Source of the DNA: DASUBV01 sp036510065 | Lineage (GTDB): Bacteria; Actinomycetota; Actinomycetes; Streptosporangiales; Streptosporangiaceae | Direction of reading: 5' to 3' | Assembly (NCBI GenBank): GCA_036510065.1 | Contig: DATCEO010000051.1 | Location: 39,475 to 103,474, forward strand | DNA length: 64,000 nucleotides | In this document: piece by piece, positions 43,711 through 52,142 of the stretch | Position numbering within the stretch: position 1 is the first letter of the stretch | How the letters are laid out: each line of letters opens with the position of its first letter | Made by a program: the position numbers and the translations under genes | Notes under the pieces: generated by a model | Database searches by the model: none | Seen by the model: the letters and a program-made list of their open reading frames with translations, nothing else | Told to the model about the DNA's origin: nothing

Positions 43711-44966
43711 GAGCTTGGCAGCCTAGCGGTCACGGCGAAGCCGCCGGCGCCGGTCGGCCCGACCGTGAGGGTGCCGCCGCAGGACGCCACCCGCTCGGCG
43801 ATGCCGGCCAGGCCGAAGCCACCTGGCAGTTTCCCGGCGGCCCGAGACTGGCCGCCGGCCCGAGACTGGCCGCCGGCCCGAGAACGGCCGTTCGCCAGAG
43901 ACTGGCCGTCGCCGCCCGCGATCGGCGCACCGGAGTCGGTGACCGACACCGTCACGTAGCCCGGCTCATAACAGACCCTGACCGCCGCGCGCGGGGCCGC
44001 CGAGTGCCGCAGCGCGTTGGTCAGTGCCTCCTGCACGATCCGGAAGGCGGTGAGGTCGACGCCGGGGGCCAGGTCGCCGCGACTGCCGTCGATCGTCAGG
44101 TCCACGGCCAGGCCCGCGCCCCGCACCTGCGCGAGCACGTCATCCAGGTCACCGAGCGAGGGCGACGGTGACGCCCCGGGCTGCTCGCCCGGGCCCCGCA
44201 GCACGCCCAGCAGCCGTCGCAGCTCGACCAGGGCCTGCCGGGCCGTCTCGCCGATGACCTGCACGGACTGACCCGCCTCGGCGGGCCTGCCGGGCAGCAG
44301 GGCGCCCGCCGCCTCCGCCTGCACGGCCATGAGGCTGACGTGATGGGCCACGACGTCGTGCAGTTCCCTGGCGATCCTGGTCCGCTCGCGCGCCGCCGCC
44401 AGCGCCGCCTCCTGGTCGCGCTCGGCCTCGGCCCGCGCCGCCCGCTTCTCCACCTCGCCCAGGTACGCGCTCCGCGTGCGGCTCAGGATGCCTGCCATCC
44501 CGGCCGCGACGAAGATGAGCGCCGCGACGAAGAAATCGTAGGGCTCGTTATGGCCGGGCAGCGACTGCGAAATGAGGATGCCGGCCAGCACGACGACGCT
44601 CAGCGCCCAGCGCACGCCCGTGGAGCATCGCTCCATCACCGTGTAGTAGGCGATGGCCGGCCCGAGCGGAATGGGCGCGTCCCCGAAGCCCAGCTGGTCA
44701 TAGCGGGACCGGGCCAGGCCCACGGCCAGGAACACGACCACCGGCCACGACCTGCGCCAGATCAGCGGCAGTGCCTGCGCCGCGAGCAGCGCGATCGCCG
44801 CCGCCTGCGGGTGCTGCCGGACCAGCTCCGGCGCGCCCGGCAGCGCCTGCAGCCGGTGCCGATACGGGAGCGTGATCGCCACGTTGACGGCCGCCAGCCC
44901 CAGCGCGAGGACCAGGTCCTGCAGCCGGGGCGGAAAGGCAGCCACCCTGGCCGCAAGCCGCTTCAC
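43707..44966 (-). CDS. HisKA_3-type sensor histidine kinase
   Basis: A 419-residue membrane sensor. Four or five hydrophobic segments occupy about 10-160. The dimerisation/phosphorylation helix ARERTRIARELHDVVAHHVS has the phospho-His near 209. An HATPase_c domain follows with N-box ALTNALRHSAAPRA and D-box DSGAPI. Between the D-box and the G-box (GFGLAGIAERVASCGG) lies an Arg/Ser/Gly insert of about 25 residues from repeated 18-base units. It signals to the overlapping response regulator gene. Confidence 0.92.
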   Translation of the reverse strand: MKRLAARVAAFPPRLQDLVLALGLAAVNVAITLPYRHRLQALPGAPELVRQHPQAAAIALLAAQALPLIWRRSWPVVVFLAVGLARSRYDQLGFGDAPIPLGPAIAYYTVMERCSTGVRWALSVVVLAGILISQSLPGHNEPYDFFVAALIFVAAGMAGILSRTRSAYLGEVEKRAARAEAERDQEAALAAARERTRIARELHDVVAHHVSLMAVQAEAAGALLPGRPAEAGQSVQVIGETARQALVELRRLLGVLRGPGEQPGASPSPSLGDLDDVLAQVRGAGLAVDLTIDGSRGDLAPGVDLTAFRIVQEALTNALRHSAAPRAAVRVCYEPGYVTVSVTDSGAPIAGGDGQSLANGRSRAGGQSRAGGQSRAAGKLPGGFGLAGIAERVASCGGTLTVGPTGAGGFAVTARLPSS

Positions 44967-45143
44967 GAGCTGATCGTAGAACGGCTCCCCGGCTGCGGGA
45001 TCCCCCGCGAGGCTGACCCTTGATCTCCGCCCGCAGGCGGAGCACGGTGCCGCCCGGCGGCCCTGGCCGATACCGCCGGCCTGGCACAGAATTCCACCCT
45101 GGGGCCGGCGCGCCCGATCACGTCACCGGGCCAGGATGATGCC

Positions 45144-46793
45144 ATGAACTCCGCACGCCTGCCCGCCGCTCAGCATCCCGCCGCTCAGCATCCCGCCGCT
45201 CAGCACCCCAACACCGCCCTCTCCGGTGCTGCTCCGGACAGCGCCTCCCCGGACGGTGCCGCCTCGCCCGGTGCCGCCTCGCCCGGTGCCGTTACGACCC
45301 GTGCCGTCACGACCAAGACGCCGACGGGCTGGATCGCCGTTATCGCCGGGGCGGCTTTTGCGGTCGAGATGGCCGTGAGCACCCGTTACGGATATCACCG
45401 CGACGAGCTGTATTTCCTGGCCGCCGGGCGGCACCCCGCCTTCGGCTACGTCGATCAGCCGCCGCTCACGCCGCTGCTGGCCCGGCTGTCCGCCGTGGTG
45501 TCCGGCAACTCCCTGGTCGTGCTGCGCCTGATCCCGGCGCTGGCGATGGCCGCGCTCGTCGCGGCAACCGCCGTCATGAGCAGGCTGCTCGGCGCGGGCC
45601 GCACCGGTCAGGTGCTGGCCGCGCTGGCTGCCGCCACCTGCTTTGAGTTCCTGGGCGCGATGCACCTGCTGACCACCACGACGCCGGACTTCGTCTTCTG
45701 GGCGATAACGCTGCTGCTGGTGCTCAAGCTGCTCACCACCGGTGATCGCCGCTGGTGGGTGGCGATCGGGGGGTGCGTGGGCCTCGCCGCCGAGGCCAAG
45801 TGGAACATCGGCTTCCTGGTGGCGGCCCTGGCAGCCGGGTTCGCGGTGACTCCCGCCCGCAGGCTGGCGGCCAGCTGGTGGCTCGTCCTCGGCGCCGCGC
45901 TGGCCGTCGCGCTGGCGGCGCCCGACCTCGTGTGGCAGGCAGCCCACGGCTGGCCGGCGTTCGGCGTTTTCGGCGGCCTGCAGCAGGACGCCGGGCACAA
46001 CCGGGCGACCTACTGGGTCGCGCAGATTCTGTTTACCGGCCTGGCGGTGACCCCGATCTGGGTCACCGGACTGGTCTGGTCGCTGCGCAGCCCCCAGGCC
46101 CGGCCGTTCCGGCCGGTCGCGATCGCCTGCGCTGGCGCGCTCGTCGCCTACTTCGTGCTCGGCGGCAAGCCGTACTACCCGGGGGCGGTGTTCACCTTCC
46201 TGTTCGCCGCCGGATCGGTGCCGCTGGAGCGCTGGCTCGCCGCGCGACGGCCGGTGGCCAGGGTGATTCGCCCGGCCGGGCTCATGGGCATCGTCATGGT
46301 GGTTGTCGCGCTGATCGGCCTGCCGATTTCCCTGCCTGTCCTGCCGGCCCGCGTGCTGCACACGGTCCAGCTCCAGAAAATTAACTACGACCTGGCCGAG
46401 ACGATCGCCTGGCCGCGGCTGGTGGCCCAGGTGGCGCGCGAGTACCACGCGCTCCCTCCCGGAGCCCGCGCGCGGACCGCGATCATCACCGCCAACTACG
46501 GCGAGGCGGGCGCGATCGAGCGATTCGGCCCGGCAGACGGCCTGCCGCAGGCCTACAGCGGAGCCAACAACTTCTGGCTGTGGGGACCGCCGCCGGCCCG
46601 CGACACCGCCGCGATCGTCGTCGGCCTGGACCCGGCGCTGCTGCGCCGCGAGTTCGCCCGGGTCCGGCAGATCGCGACGTTCGAGAACGGGATCGGCGTC
46701 AGCGACGACGAGCAAGGCACGCCGCTCTACCTGGCCACCGGCCTGCGGCCGGCCTGGAAGCGGGCCTGGCCGGCGTTTCGGAACTACTCCTGA
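45144..46793 (+). CDS. GT39-family (ArnT/PMT-like) glycosyltransferase
   Basis: A 549-residue integral membrane protein. After a repeat-rich start (three AAQHP units from a 15-bp repeat) and an Ala/Ser linker come about ten hydrophobic segments. The family acidic motif is in RYGYHRDELYFLAAG near 79-92, with Asp-Glu before the second segment, followed by YVDQPPLTPLLARL. Such enzymes transfer a sugar from a polyprenyl-phosphate donor to protein, lipid or cell wall outside the cell. Acceptor is unknown. Confidence 0.86.
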   Translation: MNSARLPAAQHPAAQHPAAQHPNTALSGAAPDSASPDGAASPGAASPGAVTTRAVTTKTPTGWIAVIAGAAFAVEMAVSTRYGYHRDELYFLAAGRHPAFGYVDQPPLTPLLARLSAVVSGNSLVVLRLIPALAMAALVAATAVMSRLLGAGRTGQVLAALAAATCFEFLGAMHLLTTTTPDFVFWAITLLLVLKLLTTGDRRWWVAIGGCVGLAAEAKWNIGFLVAALAAGFAVTPARRLAASWWLVLGAALAVALAAPDLVWQAAHGWPAFGVFGGLQQDAGHNRATYWVAQILFTGLAVTPIWVTGLVWSLRSPQARPFRPVAIACAGALVAYFVLGGKPYYPGAVFTFLFAAGSVPLERWLAARRPVARVIRPAGLMGIVMVVVALIGLPISLPVLPARVLHTVQLQKINYDLAETIAWPRLVAQVAREYHALPPGARARTAIITANYGEAGAIERFGPADGLPQAYSGANNFWLWGPPPARDTAAIVVGLDPALLRREFARVRQIATFENGIGVSDDEQGTPLYLATGLRPAWKRAWPAFRNYS

Positions 46794-46893
46794 CGGGACG
46801 TGGCCATCCCCGGTGAGACGCTCGGCCGGCCGCCGGAGCCAGCTCGCATCGTGAGACCATGGACGCGCCATAACGGACCGGAAAGCGATCACC

Positions 46894-47421
46894 ATGCCGA
46901 GGACAGCCATCTACCCATCGCGCGCTCACCAGGACCCGGACCGGCGCCCGGGCAGGCTGGCCCGCGTGGGTGCCGCGGGGCTGGCCGTGGCGCTGGGCGG
47001 CGTGCTGGCGGGCTGCGCCCAGCGGGCGGTGGCCAGCGGGCCGCTGATCCAGCTGGCGACGGCCTACGTCGGCCAGCCGCAGGGCGCCAGCCCTACCGAC
47101 GCCTACCTGGTGATCCGCAACAACGGGCCGGCCGACAGGCTGACGTCGGCCAGGACGAGCGCCGGCGGCGCCGTCACGCTGCGCGGCCCGGTTCGGGGCG
47201 CCCCGTCGATGATGCGGGACGTCTCGTCGATCAGCGTCCCGGCCCGCACCCTCCTCCGGCTGGATCCCAACGGCTATCACCTGGTCATTACCGGTAGCAG
47301 GCCGATGAAGGCGGGTACCGAGATCACGGTGACGCTGGTGTTCGCCAAGGCCGGGTCCTTTAAGGTCGCGGCCGAGGTCACCAACCCCGAGACCGGCGGC
47401 GGCAGCTACTTCCTGAACTGA
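46894..47421 (+). CDS. PCu(A)C-type copper chaperone lipoprotein
   Basis: A 175-residue exported protein with lipobox VLAGCAQ near residue 44 and a beta-sandwich domain of the PCu(A)C fold (TDAYLVIRNNGPADRLTSAR, RLDPNGYHLVITGSRPMKAG, TEITVTLVFAKAGSFKVAAE). The copper ligands are only partly readable: MMRD and HLVITGSRPM have the late Met-His-Met residues, while the first His is not obvious. Related proteins deliver Cu(I) to cytochrome oxidase. No oxidase gene is near. Confidence 0.83.
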   Translation: MPRTAIYPSRAHQDPDRRPGRLARVGAAGLAVALGGVLAGCAQRAVASGPLIQLATAYVGQPQGASPTDAYLVIRNNGPADRLTSARTSAGGAVTLRGPVRGAPSMMRDVSSISVPARTLLRLDPNGYHLVITGSRPMKAGTEITVTLVFAKAGSFKVAAEVTNPETGGGSYFLN

Positions 47422-47549
47422 CCGGCGTGGTCGTGGCGGCTGACGGCTCGCGGCCGGCAGGGGATGTCGCGGGTCAGCTTGTGGGCGTAGCTCTCGCGAT
47501 ATATCGTCTGTAGGGAGCGGCAGCAGCCGCGCTGAGCGGGGAGGTTCGG

Positions 47550-48014
47550 ATGGCGACCAGAACGGACCTGCGAATCGGGGATGCTGACCGAGAGGCCTGC
47601 GCCGCCTCCCTGCGCGAGCACTATGCCCAGGGGCGCCTGTCGCTCGAGGATTTCAATGAGCGGCTCGACGCGGTGTTCGCCGCCACCACGCGGGGCCAGC
47701 TCGATGCCATCACGCGCGACCTCCCGCATGTCACCACCCCGTACGTGCCGCTTCCGGTGACGATGGCCAGCCAGGCCGGGGATGGCGGCTCGGCTGGATC
47801 CAGCGGAGCCGGTTATCACGGGCGGGCTGCCCGGAGCCTGATGGTCGCCCTAGTGGCACTTCTGGCCGTCTGGTTCCTCGCGCTAGGCCCGGCGATGCTG
47901 CATTTCCGTTTCTTCCCCTGGCCGGGTCGCTACCTTCTGCTGCTGGCGGGCCTGACGATTTTCCGCTCGGTGGTGCGCCGCCTCTTCGGCGGGCGCCGCA
48001 GGGGCAGCCGCTGA
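47550..48014 (+). CDS. DUF1707 domain membrane protein
   Basis: A 154-residue protein. The DUF1707 domain (RIGDADREACAASLREHYAQ, GRLSLEDFNERLDAVFAA, LDAITRDLPH) covers 8-60. Two hydrophobic segments near 92-113 and 122-141 and an Arg-rich tail GGRRRGSR follow. GGGGAGG sits six bases before the ATG. It resembles the other DUF1707 protein at 22592-23257 in its first domain only. Confidence 0.85.
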   Translation: MATRTDLRIGDADREACAASLREHYAQGRLSLEDFNERLDAVFAATTRGQLDAITRDLPHVTTPYVPLPVTMASQAGDGGSAGSSGAGYHGRAARSLMVALVALLAVWFLALGPAMLHFRFFPWPGRYLLLLAGLTIFRSVVRRLFGGRRRGSR

Positions 48015-48120
48015 GCTGGCCCCGTCCACCTCGCATGTCCACGGAAACGGCTGGGGCGGCCGCCGGGGCGGGTCCTGGTAGCACGTCTCAGCCAGGACCC
48101 GGCCACGCGCTGACCGCCGG

Positions 48121-49503
48121 TTACGCTCTGGCCGCGCCCTGGGGGGCCGGGGCCCGCAGGGGCACCACCAGATAGCGGAACGCCGGCGGCTGATCGGCGG
48201 CGTCCGCCGTGACGGGCTCGTCTTCGGGATTGGCGCTGTCTGTGGCCGCCCCCCGGCCGGCCCTGTCCGTGACCGCCTCCGAGCCGGCGTCATCTGCGTC
48301 CGGTGCCGCTGCCCGGTCACCGTCATAACCGGCCCAGGTGATCAGGGCGGGCTTGGCCGGGCTGGTGAACTCCAGCCGGATCCGTCCCGGCTCCGGCTCC
48401 GGGTCACCGGCGCTCGCGCCGGAACCAGACTGCGCGCGGGTGGCTGTCCCGCAGATCGTCGCCGCGGCCAGGCCATCCAGCAGGTAGTTCGGGTTAAAGG
48501 AGATCACCGGCTCCGTGCCGGCGTAAGTGGCCCGCACGGACTCCGCTGCGCGGGCTCGGCCGTCGGTGTGGGCCTCGATGAGCACCTCGTCGGGCCCGAA
48601 GGTCAGCCGAACGGGGCTCGCGCGCTCCGCGACCAGAGAGACGCGGCGGACGGCCGCCGTGAACTGCTCGGCTGGCAGCTCAGCCCGGCAGCCGAACTCG
48701 GCCGGGAAGCGCGACTGGTACCGGATGAAGTCACCGCCGATCAGCCGGGCCGTGAGGCGCCTGCCGCCGCCCTCGAAGCTGATCATCCCATCGGCGGGTC
48801 GTGGCTCCGCCTGAGCACCGCTGCCAGATCGGGCATCGTCGGCCTCCGGTGCGCTGAACGCGACGGTGACCCGGGTCCCGGCCCCCATGGTGCGGGCGAC
48901 GTCAGCCAGCGTCTTAGCCGGGACCAGGGCCGCCGCGCGCAATCCGGGGACCGCCGGCGTCCAGTCCACGGTGCGCACCGCGAGGCGGTACCGGTCAGTG
49001 GCGGCCAGCGTCATGGCCCGGCCGTTGACGTCCACGCACACGCCGGTCAGCATCGGGAGAGTGTCATCGCGGCTCGCCGCCGGAACTACCTGGGCCGCCG
49101 CAGCCGCCAGCGCGCCACCGTCGACGGTGCCGGACGGCGGCGGCGGCTCCGGCAGCCCCGGATACTCCTCCACCGGCAGCGAGACCAGCTCGAATTCAGC
49201 GCTGCCACAGGTCATGCGGACCAGATCCCCGGCCGAGCTGAACTCCACCTCGCGCGGCGGCAGGCTGCGGGCGATCTCGGCCAGCAGGCGGCCGGGCACC
49301 AGAGCCGTTCCCGGGTCTGCCACCTCGGCTGGCACGGCCACGCGCGCGGATACCTCGTAGTCGAAGCAGGAAAGCGTGAGGCCAGCGCCGGCCGCCTCGA
49401 CGAGCAGGCCGGACAGCACGGGAATGACCGGCCTGGCCGGCAGCGCCCGTGCCACCCACGCGACTGCCTCACCTAGCGCCTCGCGCTCGACCCTGAACTT
49501 CAC
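48121..49503 (-). CDS. DNA polymerase III beta sliding clamp paralogue (DnaN-like)
   Basis: A 460-residue protein with three clamp domains: MKFRVEREALGEAVAWVARA, then FSSAGDLVRMTCGSAEFELV and LPVEEYPGLP; the second from ALAAAAAQVVPAASRDDTLP with TDRYRLAVRTVDW; the third from IRYQSRFPAEFGCRAELPAE. The C-terminal strand FRYLVVPLRA matches the family's peptide-binding end. Two Ala/Asp/Glu-rich inserts (about 205-228 and 375-440) make it longer than the usual 370-385. It has no dnaA, recF or gyrB neighbours, so it is probably a second clamp. AGAGGGACA precedes GTG 49503. Confidence 0.9.
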   Translation of the reverse strand: MKFRVEREALGEAVAWVARALPARPVIPVLSGLLVEAAGAGLTLSCFDYEVSARVAVPAEVADPGTALVPGRLLAEIARSLPPREVEFSSAGDLVRMTCGSAEFELVSLPVEEYPGLPEPPPPSGTVDGGALAAAAAQVVPAASRDDTLPMLTGVCVDVNGRAMTLAATDRYRLAVRTVDWTPAVPGLRAAALVPAKTLADVARTMGAGTRVTVAFSAPEADDARSGSGAQAEPRPADGMISFEGGGRRLTARLIGGDFIRYQSRFPAEFGCRAELPAEQFTAAVRRVSLVAERASPVRLTFGPDEVLIEAHTDGRARAAESVRATYAGTEPVISFNPNYLLDGLAAATICGTATRAQSGSGASAGDPEPEPGRIRLEFTSPAKPALITWAGYDGDRAAAPDADDAGSEAVTDRAGRGAATDSANPEDEPVTADAADQPPAFRYLVVPLRAPAPQGAARA

Positions 49504-49677
49504 TGTCCCTCTAACTTCGCCGTGCCAGCCAGCTTCGCTGGCCAGCTAGCTTCGCTAGTGCCATTACTCCGATGCATTGATCCTGACACGCGCTGCCGAC
49601 AAAACACGCAGTTTCGGCCTCAGGCTGCGGGGCCGGCACCGGGCTGCGGGCCGCTAGGGCCGGGGCCGGCGGCTGGC

Positions 49678-49941
49678 TCAGGCCACCATCCCTGGCGGCG
49701 CCGAGGCCAGCGTGGCCTCGATAGCCCGGGCGAGCTCGCGAGCCGACTCGGCGGTGAGCTCCACAGCGACGCGGGCCGCCGGTCCCCTGGCGGGATTGCG
49801 GAAATCGATGTTGAGCGTGTGCTCGGCCGGCGCGTGGACCGGGTGGTCGAAGTACACGCTGGCGTCGCTCACCGCAAACCAGCCGTCCGCGCCCTTGCCA
49901 CTACCGGTGATCTTGATCGTCTCAGTGAGATACGTGCACAT
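49678..49941 (-). CDS. Small DUF6295-like protein
   Basis: An 87-residue protein beginning MCTYLTETIKITGSGKGADG and ending ELTAESARELARAIEATLAS. The strand-rich middle contains YFDHPVHAPAEHTLNIDFRN. I recognise it as DUF6295-type, of unknown function. GAGGGAG precedes the ATG. The gene follows the dienelactone hydrolase by ten bases on the same strand, so they are probably co-expressed and functionally linked. Confidence 0.72.
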   Translation of the reverse strand: MCTYLTETIKITGSGKGADGWFAVSDASVYFDHPVHAPAEHTLNIDFRNPARGPAARVAVELTAESARELARAIEATLASAPPGMVA

Positions 49942-49951
49942 GCGAGCTCCC

Positions 49952-50695
49952 TCAGCTGGCCAGGTATCGGCCGTAGAAGTTCCAGATCCGCTCCCAGCCG
50001 TCGTTGGCCGCCTCGACGCGGTAAGCAGGACGGTTAACGGCGAAAAAGGCGTGACCAGCGCCCTCGTACGTGTGAAACTCGTGCGGCTTGCCCAGGTCAT
50101 CGAGCACCTTGGACAGCTCGGCGGTCTCCTCGGGGGACGGATATTTGTCGTCGGCGCCAAAGAGGCCGAGCAGCGGGCAGGACAGGTCCTTGGACATCGG
50201 GGCGATGGGCGCGACCTTCAGCGGCATCCCTTCCGGCGGCGGGTAGACGATGCACGCCCCGTAGCAGTCGACGGCCGCGTCGAGATCCAGGCTGCACGCC
50301 GCCAGGAAGGACTGGCGGCCGCCGGAGCAGTAACCGATGGTGCCGACCTTGCCGTTGGCGCCGGGCAGGCCGCGCAGGTAGCTGGCTGCTCCCGCGACGT
50401 CGCCGACGAGCCGCTCGTCGGGCACGCCGCCCTGCGCACGGGCCGTCGCCGCCGCGTCATCAGGGCTCGCTCCCGGTGCGTCACGGTGATAAAGGTTCGG
50501 CATCAGCGCCGCGTAGCCGTGCGCGGCGAACTTCCTCGCTATTTCCTTTGTTGCTGAGTCGTATCCCGGCATATGGTGGATGACCACCACACCACCGAAC
50601 TGGTCAGATTCGAGCGGCCGGGCCAGATACGCCTCAATCTCGTCTCCGCCGTGTCCGGTGATGCTGATGGTCTCAGCGCTCAGCGCTTCGTTCAT
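49952..50695 (-). CDS. Dienelactone hydrolase family protein
   Basis: A 247-residue alpha/beta-hydrolase. The nucleophile is Cys in VGTIGYCSGGRQSFLAA near residue 120 (GxCxGG form). The acid is in LFGADDKYPSPEE and the catalytic His in YEGAGHAFFAVNRPAYR. It hydrolyses dienelactone-like esters or amides; the specific substrate is unknown, as no aromatic-degradation gene is near. There is no signal peptide. It leads an operon with the DUF6295 gene. Confidence 0.9.
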   Translation of the reverse strand: MNEALSAETISITGHGGDEIEAYLARPLESDQFGGVVVIHHMPGYDSATKEIARKFAAHGYAALMPNLYHRDAPGASPDDAAATARAQGGVPDERLVGDVAGAASYLRGLPGANGKVGTIGYCSGGRQSFLAACSLDLDAAVDCYGACIVYPPPEGMPLKVAPIAPMSKDLSCPLLGLFGADDKYPSPEETAELSKVLDDLGKPHEFHTYEGAGHAFFAVNRPAYRVEAANDGWERIWNFYGRYLAS

Positions 50696-50840
50696 GCGTG
50701 TGCTCCTTTGGGGTGATAGGCGCGGCTTCAGGTCAGCCAGGTCAATCCTGCCAGCGGCCCGCGCGGCGTTTCCGCTGGAGTCGGCTTAGCGGGTACGACA
50801 TGATCGGCCATGGCCAAGACGCCGCGGGAGGGGCAAAGTC

Positions 50841-51056
50841 ATGAAGCCCGGCGTGCTCATCATCGTGATCGCGTTCCTTGCGGTCGGCTGCTGGCTGGGC
50901 TGGCACGCCCAGCGGGCCAAGTCGGCGCACGGTGACGTCAAGGTAGCCAAGGGCCGCCTGTCAGGAGGCCGGAAGACGCGGCTGCGCGCCGGCCTTTGGG
51001 TGGTCGGCATCGGCGTTGGCACGATACTGGTCATATCGGCCATGGCCCGGGCCTGA
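50841..51056 (+). CDS. Small two-TM membrane protein
   Basis: A 71-residue protein with hydrophobic helices at about 4-20 (VLIIVIAFLAVGCWLGW) and 50-68 (LWVVGIGVGTILVISAMA), joined by a basic loop (AKGRLSGGRKTRLRAG). The family is not recognised. GGAGGGG lies ten bases before ATG 50841, which supports it. It is a single gene between the hydrolase operon and the tandem repeat. Confidence 0.68.
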   Translation: MKPGVLIIVIAFLAVGCWLGWHAQRAKSAHGDVKVAKGRLSGGRKTRLRAGLWVVGIGVGTILVISAMARA

Positions 51057-51080
51057 GCCAAGCCCGCTGAGATCAGGGCG

Positions 51081-51159
51081 GCCGCATCCCCATGCCGCCG
51101 CATCCCATGCCGCCGCATCCCCATGCCGCCGCATCCCCATGCCGCCGCATCCCTCGCGC
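51081..51159. repeat. 15-16 bp tandem repeat, about 4.5 copies
   Basis: Units of GCCGCATCCCCATGCC, four copies (one lacking a C), then a partial copy. It lies in the 336-base gap between the small membrane protein and marR. No credible gene covers it. Copy number may vary between isolates. Confidence 0.85.
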
Positions 51160-51230
51160 CGCGGCCCGCACCGGGCCGCGGCGCCGCCTGCGCTCCTCGC
51201 TGCTCCGGCGCAGTGGCCCCGATCCCGCAG

Positions 51231-51296
51231 ATAGTTGAGTTGGTCAAAGATTGACAGGATGAACCTCCGGCTCGTAAGGTTGAGCTACTCAACTAT
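51231..51296 (+). promoter_or_regulatory. marR-MFS promoter with MarR-type operator
   Basis: A -35 TTGACA (51251-51256) and -10 TAAGGT (51275-51280) stand 18 bases apart. Just after lies a perfect symmetric site GTTGAGCTACTCAAC (51279-51293), and its ATAGTTGAGT half recurs at 51231-51240, an exact inverted partner of 51287-51296. A dimeric MarR protein could bind both sites and block or loop the promoter. The repressor gene starts at 51393. Confidence 0.75.
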
Positions 51297-51392
51297 TGAC
51301 ATCCTCTAGCAACTTAACCTCCAGGAAACCTTAGCCTCCAGCGGCTGAGCCCCGGGACCGGGGCAGCCGCCGGACCAGAACAGGAGTCAGGC

Positions 51393-51983
51393 GTGCCAGG
51401 CGAATCGCGCACGGAGCAGCTCAACGCGGAGATCCAGGAGTGCGTGTTCGAGCTGACCGGCCGGATCATCGGCCAGGCTGAGCGACTTGCCCAGCGCCTG
51501 GGCATCCCGGTCATCTTCATCAAGGCCCTGACCACCCTGAACGCCCCCATGGCGATGAAGGATCTCGGTAAGCGCCTGCACTGTGATCCCTCGTTCGTGA
51601 CGGCGGTCGCCGACATGCTGGAAAAGCGCGGCCTGGCCCGGCGCGAGGCGCATCCCGGTGACCGGCGGATCAAGAACCTGATCCTCACCGCCGACGGGAG
51701 TGAGCTGAAGCGGCGCCTGGAATCCGAGCTTGCCGCGCGGATGCCCTGGAGCTGCGGGCTCGATGATGACGAACGCGCTCAGCTGCTGGCCCTGATCCGC
51801 AAGATGCTGAGCGCGGAGGCCCCGGCCGAGGACGCCGAGGCCGGCGGTGACGCCGCCGCCGGACCGGTCACGGCCATCGTGCCACCCCTGCCCGAGATGA
51901 CAACACCAGCCGGATCCCCTACCCCCCCGGCACACGCGGGGGAGGTGGATATCACCGTGGAGGTCCCGTCGGCCATCAGCTAG
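51393..51983 (+). CDS. MarR family transcriptional regulator
   Basis: A 196-residue regulator. The winged-HTH core reads FIKALTTLNAPMAMKDLGKR, LHCDPSFVTAVADMLEKRGL, then wing REAHPGDRRIKNLILTADG. A variable C-terminal tail (about 150-196) is Ala/Pro-rich. GTG 51393 follows AGGAG. It lies immediately upstream of an MFS drug transporter on the same strand, and is likely its repressor through the palindromes near 51231-51296, with release by a small lipophilic ligand. Confidence 0.9.
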   Translation: MPGESRTEQLNAEIQECVFELTGRIIGQAERLAQRLGIPVIFIKALTTLNAPMAMKDLGKRLHCDPSFVTAVADMLEKRGLARREAHPGDRRIKNLILTADGSELKRRLESELAARMPWSCGLDDDERAQLLALIRKMLSAEAPAEDAEAGGDAAAGPVTAIVPPLPEMTTPAGSPTPPAHAGEVDITVEVPSAIS

Positions 51984-52142
51984 GCCACGGCGACTTCACC
52001 CGTCCACTGCCAAGCGGCGCACCGCCGGCCTGACCGGCCTTGCGTAGGTCCCGTGCGCCCCGCGCCCGATGAAGCGCTCGCGGAGACCGCACCTCGCACA
52101 TCCACCAGCTAGCACAGCCATCAGCAAAAGGAGTAATCCCGA

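Noticed and set aside
48121..49503. Calling this clamp a griselimycin-resistance gene
   Set aside because: No biosynthetic genes adjoin it and pocket residues cannot be judged without alignment; kept only as a question.
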